64,000 nt of DNA from Aliikangiella coralliicola. Its GTDB lineage: Bacteria > Pseudomonadota > Gammaproteobacteria > Enterobacterales > Kangiellaceae. This document shows, piece after piece, positions 18,394-26,139 of the stretch. The translations under genes were made by a program, and so were the position numbers. Each line of letters begins with the position of its first letter. Position 1 is the stretch's first letter. Below the pieces are notes generated by a model. That model saw only the letters and a list, made by a program, of their open reading frames with translations, was not told the DNA's origin and did not search any database. Location of the stretch: NCBI RefSeq assembly GCF_007004725.1, contig NZ_ML660166.1:310001-374000 (forward strand), written 5' to 3'.

Positions 18394-19566
18394 TTAGTAA
18401 TACAAAGACAAGAATAAGCGAACAACATTGGCATTAAAGCTATAAAATGGCTCAGTACCAGGTTCCGCAGAAACTCGAATATCTCTAAAATTATCATAAT
18501 CAAACTGGATATGATCGACATATAGATTGAAACTGAACTTATCGAAATTTTCCCAACTCTTTAACGGTTGCTCGTAAGTCACTCCTACACCAATGCTGTT
18601 GGTGGTAAAGGCGCTCATTTCTTTATCCCTGGCACGAAAGTTCTGTGCGTCGATTCTTGGGAAAAGGTCACTATAAAAATCTGCTTGATCTTGTTTGTAA
18701 CTTCGCAATTTAAATTCCAAAGTCCATTCGTCACCTATCGGGTGGGTATAACCGACTTCAGCAGTATTAGCTCCTATTCCCCAGGTATCTGAAAATTGTT
18801 TCAACTCTAACTTCAATGCTGCCCGATAAGGTAAATAGTACAATCCACGGATCGCAAACGAATCACTGGTACGAGTGTCTGGATATAATTCATCCTGAAA
18901 ACTATAACCGGTAGCAACAGACGGGTCGAGGTAACGAACTGATCGATAAGGGTTATTTAGCAATCCCTCATCAGTAATTGTTTCCCAGGATACGTTAATA
19001 AGGCTATTTTTTGTCAATATTTGCGATACACCCAAGCGAAAGTGCCGCCTGTCAGTGTCACGAGAAAACTCAGGTTCATCACGTTTTCCGACGGTATCCC
19101 AACCTTGTGAGTAACCGATATTGAGCGTTGTCAAATCGCCGAAAAAATCTTGAGAAACATTAAAGTGGGCAGATCTGGCAGAGAAATCATTTTCATCACT
19201 TTCCGTGTAATTGAAACTCATGACAGTTTTATCGCGTAAGTAATCAATACCAACGCTCTTTTCTTTTCGCTCTTCGGTATAAGCACTCGCGGTGGTTACC
19301 ACGTCAATAGAGGCGCTGCTGACATTATCAACATAGTAGTTGGCCGAAATCGACACTGTATCCTTAATCGACTTTCTAACTAAAAATGAAGGTCCCTGAA
19401 TATCGACACCGCCACCTTCAAAATAGTGGTATAACGCATCAGCCCTGTCTACAGGAAGAACTGCCGCCAATAAACTATTGCAACTTAAATTTAAGCCGAA
19501 AAATAAGCTAACAAGAACAACTTTATAAGATAGACAATGCTTGTTAATTTTTTTTATCACTCTCAT
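18394..19566 (-). CDS. DUF3570 outer-membrane beta-barrel protein
   Basis: 390 residues with a signal peptide (hydrophobic 16-35). The mature part begins DRADALYHYFEGGGVDIQGPSFLVRKSI, which is the DUF3570 start, followed by alternating beta strands (SISANYYVDNVSSASIDVVTTASAYTE) and a C-terminal aromatic residue (LFLSLYY) typical of outer-membrane barrels. I recall DUF3570 genes occurring next to DUF4266 and thioredoxin-like genes, as they do here. The role is unknown; a pore or assembly site for a redox peptide is possible. Last gene of the six-gene minus-strand arm. Confidence 0.85.
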   Translation of the reverse strand: MRVIKKINKHCLSYKVVLVSLFFGLNLSCNSLLAAVLPVDRADALYHYFEGGGVDIQGPSFLVRKSIKDTVSISANYYVDNVSSASIDVVTTASAYTEERKEKSVGIDYLRDKTVMSFNYTESDENDFSARSAHFNVSQDFFGDLTTLNIGYSQGWDTVGKRDEPEFSRDTDRRHFRLGVSQILTKNSLINVSWETITDEGLLNNPYRSVRYLDPSVATGYSFQDELYPDTRTSDSFAIRGLYYLPYRAALKLELKQFSDTWGIGANTAEVGYTHPIGDEWTLEFKLRSYKQDQADFYSDLFPRIDAQNFRARDKEMSAFTTNSIGVGVTYEQPLKSWENFDKFSFNLYVDHIQFDYDNFRDIRVSAEPGTEPFYSFNANVVRLFLSLYY

Positions 19567-19595
19567 TGAATTAATTTCACTTGATGATTTTCGGG

Positions 19596-19871
19596 CTAGT
19601 TACAGCCACAGCCTCCACCGGCACTTCCTTCTGCTCCACGAGCCGCTTCACGGGCCTGGTGGACATGATGCAGATAATTATCTGAAACGGGATTTCGTCC
19701 GAAAGCCATGATTGGATCGGCCAGATTTTGCCTTTCGTAAGGCTTAACCCAAGGTTCTAAAGAAGAGCAACCTGAAATTACCAAGGTGGTAACTAACAGG
19801 ATTGCACGAAACCAATCGGCTTTCAATTTGACTACAGTGTTTTCATATTTCACAACAAATCTCTCATGCAC
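19596..19871 (-). CDS. DUF4266 lipoprotein with Cys-rich C-terminal tail
   Basis: 91 residues. Lipobox LVISGC places the lipidated Cys near residue 35, so the mature part is only ~57 residues. It contains VKPYERQNLADPIMAF, the DUF4266 core, and ends GSAGGGCGCN. The C-G-C terminus suggests metal or haem binding or a thiol modification, but this is inference. A GGGA site precedes the ATG. It lies 29 bases before the DUF3570 gene and 33 bases after the TlpA-like gene, so the three probably act together. Confidence 0.85.
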   Translation of the reverse strand: MHERFVVKYENTVVKLKADWFRAILLVTTLVISGCSSLEPWVKPYERQNLADPIMAFGRNPVSDNYLHHVHQAREAARGAEGSAGGGCGCN

Positions 19872-19904
19872 AATCCCATTTCAATCTTTGTCTTATGACA
19901 GAAT

Positions 19905-20408
19905 TTACTCTCTCATTAACTCTTTGATTTTATTTTTATATTTTTCTTCGTCGCCGGTTTTATATCCAGCATGAACGTACCTGACATTGCCATCTCGATC
20001 AATAATCGCAGTGCTAGGCATCGCAGAAACACTATACTGTTCGCTTACTTTGCTCTTTGGGTCAAGTAATATCGGGAACTTGACTGGCGTTCCTCTTAAA
20101 TAATCAATCGCTTTTTCCGACTTTAAATCGACGTTAACGCCCAGCACGGCAAACCCGAGCGGTTCGTATTTTTTATGGATTTCATCGAGAATGGGCATTT
20201 CCTGACGGCAAGGCCCACACCAGGAAGCCCAAAAGTTCAACAATACCACCTGGCCACGAAAGTCAGACAAACGCAAATTTTCGCCGGTTAAACTTTTCAA
20301 TGTGAAATCTGGTGCCGCGACTTTGTCCGCTGCTGACAAGGTTGAGCAGGCGACTAACATCAAACCCGTTAAAAATGCCTTAAAACCAAATACTGTTCGC
20401 TTTTTCAT
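19905..20408 (-). CDS. TlpA-like periplasmic thioredoxin
   Basis: 167 residues from ATG 20408, preferred to the upstream ATG 20438 because GGAAAG lies 5-7 bases before it and it begins a normal signal peptide (MKKRTVFGFKAFLTGLMLVAC). The thioredoxin fold carries NFWASWCGPCRQEMP, with the redox pair CxxC, and the cis-Pro region SAMPSTAIID. It probably reduces or delivers to thiols of the neighbouring Cys-containing exported proteins (DUF4266 and the c-type cytochromes). Second-to-last functional group of the minus arm. Confidence 0.93.
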   Translation of the reverse strand: MKKRTVFGFKAFLTGLMLVACSTLSAADKVAAPDFTLKSLTGENLRLSDFRGQVVLLNFWASWCGPCRQEMPILDEIHKKYEPLGFAVLGVNVDLKSEKAIDYLRGTPVKFPILLDPKSKVSEQYSVSAMPSTAIIDRDGNVRYVHAGYKTGDEEKYKNKIKELMRE

Positions 20409-20459
20409 GTTACTTTCCAATTCCTCTAATAGAGCCAATCATCAAATTATAGCCGGGTG

Positions 20460-21140
20460 CTAGAAAAATATTGTGAAACCAGTTGAGATTTCTAAATCAT
20501 TTGCCGTCTTTTTGCTTCCCAACAACTCAATGTCATAAAAGTGATCTTTGAGCATGACGTGCATTGAGAACCAATCATTAAACAAGACCTGATAGCCGCC
20601 ACCAAGCATAACCGTCGAACGAGTATCTCCTGCAAAATCAGTACTTCCCAATCCTGTCAAAATATAAAATGAGCTGGTAAACGCCAAGTCTCTTCCCATA
20701 AAACCTTCGCCTGGCAAAATATTAAATCCAAGGGCAACGCTATAATGGGAATATTCTCTTTGTTCATCGGTAAGCAGTACCACGTCACCGCTTAACCGCT
20801 CAAAACTGGTTTCGCCGGCCTTAGACTCGCCATAATTCAACGATAGAAAAAAGTCTTCGGTGACATGATAGGCCGCCATAAAACTGGTAATTTCATTAGA
20901 GCCGAAATCCTCAATACTAATGACACCGTACTGCAAACCAATTTCCCAATTTTCAGTATCTATCGCATCACGATCAACTTCACGTCGCTCTACCTGCGGA
21001 TCGAACACTTTCACATTCGAAATACTTTGCTCTTCCTCCGGCTCAGAATCAGCCTCTTGGGCCAACACCAGAGAAGAGTTAATTGTAAGGGCTCCGACTA
21101 ATAGAGCCCCTAGAAAAATACGCTGAATCCTAATTTCCAT
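20460..21140 (-). CDS. Outer-membrane beta-barrel protein
   Basis: 226 residues with a signal peptide (cut near VLAQEAD). A negatively charged linker contains VKVFDPQVERREVDRD, then an eight-strand-type barrel (WEIGLQYGVISIEDFGSNEITSFMAAYHV) ending in Phe-Phe. It resembles the outer-membrane beta-barrel family first seen in myxobacteria. Its first 31 bases overlap the end of the upstream SH3-barrel gene, and the two barrels look like diverged paralogues. Function unknown. Confidence 0.75.
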   Translation of the reverse strand: MEIRIQRIFLGALLVGALTINSSLVLAQEADSEPEEEQSISNVKVFDPQVERREVDRDAIDTENWEIGLQYGVISIEDFGSNEITSFMAAYHVTEDFFLSLNYGESKAGETSFERLSGDVVLLTDEQREYSHYSVALGFNILPGEGFMGRDLAFTSSFYILTGLGSTDFAGDTRSTVMLGGGYQVLFNDWFSMHVMLKDHFYDIELLGSKKTANDLEISTGFTIFF

Positions 21141-21889
21141 TCTTCTACTTCGTCGTTATCGTTTCTACTGGTTAAAATTGTATGCGAGTTGTACTCTGCG
21201 CGAATGAAAAACTGTCGAGAAACATATATCTTCGCGCCGATACCGGCATGAACCATTTCATCTTCTCTGTCTTCAGGCAACACCAATGTCGCATTCGGTT
21301 TTACTTTAATAATACCTGTGCCAAGCTTAACGTAGGGTGAAACTCGCCACTCAGGGAAAGGTTGGTGCAAAATATTTAAATTTAAAAATTGTATATCTGA
21401 TACATTACCAAGCGCTTGAGAATAAGCAATTTCTGTCGCGATATTTTCGGTCCAGTTCCAACCTGCATGCAAGGTCATCACTGTCGCTCCACCAAAATCA
21501 CCTGCTAATACCCCAGTTTCATATCTCCGTGCGATAAATCCTTCTTGATCTGGTTTATCAATTTCGTAATTTTCACCATCGTCAGCCAAAGTCTTTTCTA
21601 ATTCATCTTCGTGAACCCAGCCTAGCCTTCCTCTTGGAGACTTCACTTTGTACCATTCAGTTTTTTTCTTTATCAATAAGATTTTTTCGCCTTTCTCGAC
21701 GATATGAAAAACCGGATAGCCTCTGCCCGGCCCAGTATGAAACTCAACAAAAGGATCGACGATTTCGACAGACTGATATTCTTCGTCTTCACTTTCGGCA
21801 CCATCGTTACTTTTCGCAACGAGCGTGCCACAGCTAATCATCAGAAAAAATATCAAAACGAGTTTGATATCTGATTTAAGTTTATTCAA
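21110..21889 (-). CDS. SH3b-domain outer-membrane beta-barrel protein
   Basis: 259 residues with a signal peptide. Residues ~38-95 are a bacterial SH3 domain (VEIVDPFVEFHTGPGRGYPVFHIVEKGEKILLI...GWVHEDEL), which usually binds peptidoglycan or peptides. The rest is a beta-barrel similar to the next gene product, also ending in Phe-Phe. It could tie an outer-membrane barrel to the cell wall. It follows the HzsA-related gene after 44 bases and overlaps the next gene by 31 bases. Confidence 0.78.
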   Translation of the reverse strand: MNKLKSDIKLVLIFFLMISCGTLVAKSNDGAESEDEEYQSVEIVDPFVEFHTGPGRGYPVFHIVEKGEKILLIKKKTEWYKVKSPRGRLGWVHEDELEKTLADDGENYEIDKPDQEGFIARRYETGVLAGDFGGATVMTLHAGWNWTENIATEIAYSQALGNVSDIQFLNLNILHQPFPEWRVSPYVKLGTGIIKVKPNATLVLPEDREDEMVHAGIGAKIYVSRQFFIRAEYNSHTILTSRNDNDEVEEWKLGFSVFF

Positions 21890-21933
21890 TTTATTTTTGG
21901 TCCCTAAATACAGTTGCTCTATTGAATACCAAA

Positions 21934-24594
21934 TTACTGGGGTACGTCAAAGGGATTATTATAGTATTGACCACCAATATCCAGCCATTCCGCGATTAAT
22001 TTAAGTTCTGCCGGACTTAACCAGCCCTGATGAGAACCTCCAGCATCAAATAGTTGGAAGAAACGTGTATTTGTCACCGCAGAGTTAACATTGAGCGCAG
22101 CAGTAACCCCAACGGTATTCATCACGGGAATCGGGTCGCCATTTGCGTCCAGGATGAGATTTCCATCTTCGTCAACTTCAAAAATAGGATTGCCATTTGC
22201 ATCAGTCGCCGGTACTAACTGATCAATTAAAGCCCCATTCACCAGTTCCTGAGCATTATCGGCAAACATCAATTCACGATAGGAAGTAACATGATCGGGT
22301 TCATCAACCGAGGGAGTTCCCACAAGTTCCAGCTGCGCAATTGGTACCTGGATCTGGTCCATTGCGTCGGTTTGACTATGACAGCTGACACAAGTGTTAT
22401 CTTGAACTAAATTTCCCATGCCATCTAATACCTGACGTGGCAAATCCCAGATCGGTTGAATAGTATCAACATAATTAATTGTAATTCGACAACGTCCGTT
22501 CCAACTCGTAACACAGCCTATTGTTGTTGGCGCAGGCGTAGTCAGATCTGCATAAGAATAGGTAAATGAAACATCTGGCGTTCTTACGGCCGGGTCAGTC
22601 CAGACATCATCAAAATTGATATTAACGGATAAATCCTGAAAACCATTTATACGGTTGTAAACCTGCGCCATAGTCTCCCCTTCATCGGCAAACAGGGTAG
22701 CAACGGTATTTGGAAATGGAGAACCTGTTGTAGGCGCGCCGGCGTTAGCAGAAGCAGCCTGAGCCTCAAGTCGACCGTGCGGTAACACACCGACATCAGT
22801 GTGGCAGCCATTACATTGTTTAACTTCTCCCGCTTTCACACTCATCCAGTTTTGATGCCTGCCACCGATTCGGCGGCCGTTAACATCTAAAACACTGATC
22901 GCGAAAGCGATATCTGCAGGTACTTTAAACATAGTGGAACCATCAGGTTCTACCGGCGCATATCCAATAATATCTTTCATCAACTGCGCCTGACTTCGAC
23001 CGAAGGCCGTGTTATCGAGGTCGACTAAATCTTCATCAGGCATCGAAACCGCTTTTACGATTCGAATAAACCGAGCAGGTCTGTCCGCAGCGTCAGCCTG
23101 GGCTGGATCGGCCATCGCAGAAATACCGAGTGGGCTGAGATCAAGACCGTCAAAATCGTAAACACTGCGAATGTGAACCACCCCAACATTTTCAGCAACC
23201 AGATCCGTATCAGCAGTGAGTGCTGTATCAACGAATACTGCAGGTAGTTCTCTCGGCCCCATCGCAACCACTTCATTGATCACCTGCCCTTCTACTGCGG
23301 TGACAATCGGCAACTGAGTTCCATCGGCAGGATTATAAATCCACACGCCGTAAAGCGGTTGCGCTTCGACAACACCGCCTTGGGCTATGGCTTCATCTGT
23401 GCAGGGAACAATAATAGGATTATTATCAGCGTCTACTGAATCGAGTCGGCAAGGAGTCCAACTCACTAACAGTCTCTGGCTACCATCGTATAACGGAAAT
23501 ACGGTCGAGAATCTTCCGCCACTAGAAGGCTCATCATCTGTGCGTACTTCAAACGGCGTTGCGCTCACCTGACCAGGGCCGGCTGCTCCTGCTGCCTGAG
23601 CTGTCGTCTGGTTAATATCAATAAAGTTTTCCCAGTCAATATAGGCTAGCTCTCCACCTAGTCGGCGGCTGGTATTGGGTTTCAAATGCACTAATATGCG
23701 GCCATCTTCCACCTGTCTTGCCGACGAGAATTCAACAGCACCACCGTCGGTACCAGTGTTATGGCTTTCCATTCCGTATAAAATTTCTAAACCGGTCCCA
23801 TCTGGGTTGACTTGATATAAATTAATCACGTCTCGACCATAATTATCCCAGCGACTAAATACAATTTTTCCGTTGGTCAAAACAGTTGGATCGGTATCAT
23901 GGCTTTGATTAAAAGTAATCTGTTTTATTTCACTACCATCATCATTCATGACATGAAGCGATAACGCCTCAACATTTCGATCTTCATCTAGCGCGGCAAA
24001 TTGAGGCTTGCCCTCATCCAATAAAACTGCCTTCGCCAATCTTTGTCTGGTGGATGCGAAAACAATTTTCCCATCTGGTAAAAAATGAGGTGCGACATCA
24101 TCACCTGCCTCGGCAGTAATATCTGATGCAATAATTCTTCTTAGTACCTGGGTCGTACGATCATATTCCCAAATATTCCATTTGGGTTGTTCATCTTCAT
24201 CAGCACCTTCAATTTCTGGAGCTCTCATCGCGAATACAAGCTTATTCCCATCGTGAGAAACGTCGACATCTCTAACATCGTATAAAGCGCCTTCTTCAAA
24301 TGCCTGAGCGGTGATATTAGTTTCTGCCGCACTTGGAGTGGCCCGGTCTCTTATAAATAATGCTGCGCCAGCATTAAATGCGATTGGTTCTCTTAAGTTT
24401 TCTTCTACAGGCGTTTCGTTATTGTTGTCATCGACTTCCACTGGCAGAGGACGTTTAATATAGGCAATTGGAAAATCAATGACGACTGGGTCAGGTTCTT
24501 GTCCTGTTTGTTGCACACTAGAGCCGCCGCCAGTACAACCGGCAAGCATTGCCATTGTTAAAATCGCCGATATACTAAAATAAGATTTTTTCAT
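21934..24594 (-). CDS. HzsA-related di-heme lipoprotein with beta-propeller
   Basis: 886 residues from ATG 24594 (GAGA site upstream), preferred to ATG 24621. Lipobox LAGC makes it a lipoprotein. Residues ~100-320 have TolB/PD40-like propeller repeats (DVDVSHDGNKLVFAMR, PHFLPDGKIVFAST, DTDPTVLTNGKIVFSRWD). The centre and C-terminus resemble hydrazine synthase alpha: VPADIAFAISVLDVNGRRI leads into heme motif CNGCH (594-598), and a second, CVSCH, is at 735-739. It lacks the wider anammox context, so it is not hydrazine synthase. It probably oxidises or carries electrons for an unknown substrate. First gene of the minus arm, divergent from the heme/DUF1501 genes. Confidence 0.78.
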   Translation of the reverse strand: MKKSYFSISAILTMAMLAGCTGGGSSVQQTGQEPDPVVIDFPIAYIKRPLPVEVDDNNNETPVEENLREPIAFNAGAALFIRDRATPSAAETNITAQAFEEGALYDVRDVDVSHDGNKLVFAMRAPEIEGADEDEQPKWNIWEYDRTTQVLRRIIASDITAEAGDDVAPHFLPDGKIVFASTRQRLAKAVLLDEGKPQFAALDEDRNVEALSLHVMNDDGSEIKQITFNQSHDTDPTVLTNGKIVFSRWDNYGRDVINLYQVNPDGTGLEILYGMESHNTGTDGGAVEFSSARQVEDGRILVHLKPNTSRRLGGELAYIDWENFIDINQTTAQAAGAAGPGQVSATPFEVRTDDEPSSGGRFSTVFPLYDGSQRLLVSWTPCRLDSVDADNNPIIVPCTDEAIAQGGVVEAQPLYGVWIYNPADGTQLPIVTAVEGQVINEVVAMGPRELPAVFVDTALTADTDLVAENVGVVHIRSVYDFDGLDLSPLGISAMADPAQADAADRPARFIRIVKAVSMPDEDLVDLDNTAFGRSQAQLMKDIIGYAPVEPDGSTMFKVPADIAFAISVLDVNGRRIGGRHQNWMSVKAGEVKQCNGCHTDVGVLPHGRLEAQAASANAGAPTTGSPFPNTVATLFADEGETMAQVYNRINGFQDLSVNINFDDVWTDPAVRTPDVSFTYSYADLTTPAPTTIGCVTSWNGRCRITINYVDTIQPIWDLPRQVLDGMGNLVQDNTCVSCHSQTDAMDQIQVPIAQLELVGTPSVDEPDHVTSYRELMFADNAQELVNGALIDQLVPATDANGNPIFEVDEDGNLILDANGDPIPVMNTVGVTAALNVNSAVTNTRFFQLFDAGGSHQGWLSPAELKLIAEWLDIGGQYYNNPFDVPQ

Positions 24595-24915
24595 TAATGA
24601 TCTCGTCGCTAAACACAGCATATTTGTTGATTAGACCTGGTTGATTAGACTAGCAAAAATTCATACGGCTCTCATTGTTATCAGCAAAGATTTTCGCACC
24701 GACAACAGCAAACAGTATGAAAGGGCTATTTCTCCCATTGAACGGTATTATCCACTATTTGCGATTTGATTTCTGTGCGAAGATTCACGGAAAAATGAAG
24801 TTGAATTGGCTAAACTATCTCGTAATGATAAAGGGGTCAATTAAGTAAAATAACGACAATATTGCCTCTTTTCCGTTCCAAACACCTACCGGTGTTCCAT
24901 AGAAAGGCACTCGTT
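24595..24915. promoter_or_regulatory. Divergent promoter region of the redox cluster
   Basis: About 320 bases separate the HzsA-related gene (minus) from the mono-heme gene (plus). It is the only sizeable gap inside the nine-gene cluster, so it should hold both promoters and any operator. I could not identify a convincing operator or -35/-10 pair by eye. Confidence 0.5.
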
Positions 24916-26139
24916 ATGACTATAGGTAACTTTACCCCCCAAAGAAGTAAGCTCACCTGTTTTATCGTCGGCATGATAACGGTTTTTTCGCTTTCTGCTA
25001 GTGCAGGCCCTCGCGAACAAGCAAAACGAATCCACGACAGGATCGCAGGCATACCACCAACAGAAGCTGTTTTAACTAGTATGCAAGCAGATATTCAATC
25101 AGGAGATGCTGTCGCGGCAGCTTACAAGGCAATGGATAATGATGCCTTTTATAGTGTTACACTCAAAAACTGGGTAACTCCCTGGACCAATGAGCCTGAA
25201 ACAGTCTTTGCACCACTAAATGATTATACCGCGACTGTTATTGGCATGATTAGAGATGATGTAGATATTAGACAAATGTTGTTTGGTGACATTATCTACA
25301 CTGGTCAATCTGCAGGTCTTCCTGCTTATTCAGCCACGAATAATGACCACTATGAACAAATGGAGTCACAAGCCCTGCCGCTTGGCACTGTGTTACAACA
25401 GGCTACGCAATCAAGCGTTACCGGTATTGAAGCGCAAGCCACCGCCGGCGTATTAACAACGCGAGCGGCGGCGAAAGCATTTTTAATTGATGGAACCAAT
25501 CGCGCAATATTTCGATTTACCTTAATCAACCATTTTTGTGGTGATCTAGAACCTCTGAAAGATATCGAACGTGCAGCAGACCGAATCAGGCAAGATGTAT
25601 CACGTAGCCCCGGTGGCGACAGCAGAATCTTTATGAACTCTTGCTACGGCTGCCATTCAGGAATGGATCCGATGATTCAATCCTTTGCTTATTATGATTA
25701 TGTTTATGACGTCGACTCAGACCCGGATGGCGAAAGCGGCCGATTAGTCTACAACGGCGAAGGCCAACTCGATGCGGAAACAGGTACTCGCGTTGTTTCC
25801 AAGTACCACAACAATAAATTTAACTTCCCTCCCGGATATGTCACTGAAGATGACAGTTGGGTTAACTATTGGCGTAAAGGTCCAAATCAGCTGATTGGTT
25901 GGGATCCAGCATTGCCCGGTAGCGGAAATGGTGCAAAATCAATGGGACAAGAACTGGCCCACAGCGAAAAGTTTGCCAGATGTCAGGTTGAAAAAGTATT
26001 CGAAAATGTTTGCTTAAGACCACCGGGAAATAGCGCCGATAGAACTCAGGTCGATACCATGATTGCTTCACTAAAAGCGAATGGCTATCAATTAAAGCGA
26101 ACTTTCGCAGAATCAGCCGTTTATTGTATGGGAGAATAA
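24916..26139 (+). CDS. Exported mono-heme cytochrome-like protein
   Basis: 407 residues from ATG 24916 (AAAGG 8 bases upstream; the frame is open from TTG 24862). The signal peptide covers about 13-31 (CFIVGMITVFSLSASAG). One heme motif, CYGCH, is at 243-247, in the context FMNSCYGCHSGMDPMIQSF. This resembles the CxxCH..MDP..F pattern of planctomycete DUF1588-type cytochromes. The region AHSEKFARCQVEKVFENVCLRPP near the C-terminus also resembles them. It is adjacent to the next gene (ATG directly after the stop), so they are co-translated. Confidence 0.75.
   Translation: MTIGNFTPQRSKLTCFIVGMITVFSLSASAGPREQAKRIHDRIAGIPPTEAVLTSMQADIQSGDAVAAAYKAMDNDAFYSVTLKNWVTPWTNEPETVFAPLNDYTATVIGMIRDDVDIRQMLFGDIIYTGQSAGLPAYSATNNDHYEQMESQALPLGTVLQQATQSSVTGIEAQATAGVLTTRAAAKAFLIDGTNRAIFRFTLINHFCGDLEPLKDIERAADRIRQDVSRSPGGDSRIFMNSCYGCHSGMDPMIQSFAYYDYVYDVDSDPDGESGRLVYNGEGQLDAETGTRVVSKYHNNKFNFPPGYVTEDDSWVNYWRKGPNQLIGWDPALPGSGNGAKSMGQELAHSEKFARCQVEKVFENVCLRPPGNSADRTQVDTMIASLKANGYQLKRTFAESAVYCMGE

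Noticed and set aside
21934-24594. Possibility that the HzsA-related gene encodes hydrazine synthase
   Set aside because: Only the alpha-type middle and heme segment is similar; the beta and gamma subunits and other anammox genes are missing nearby, and the host looks like an aerobic gammaproteobacterium.
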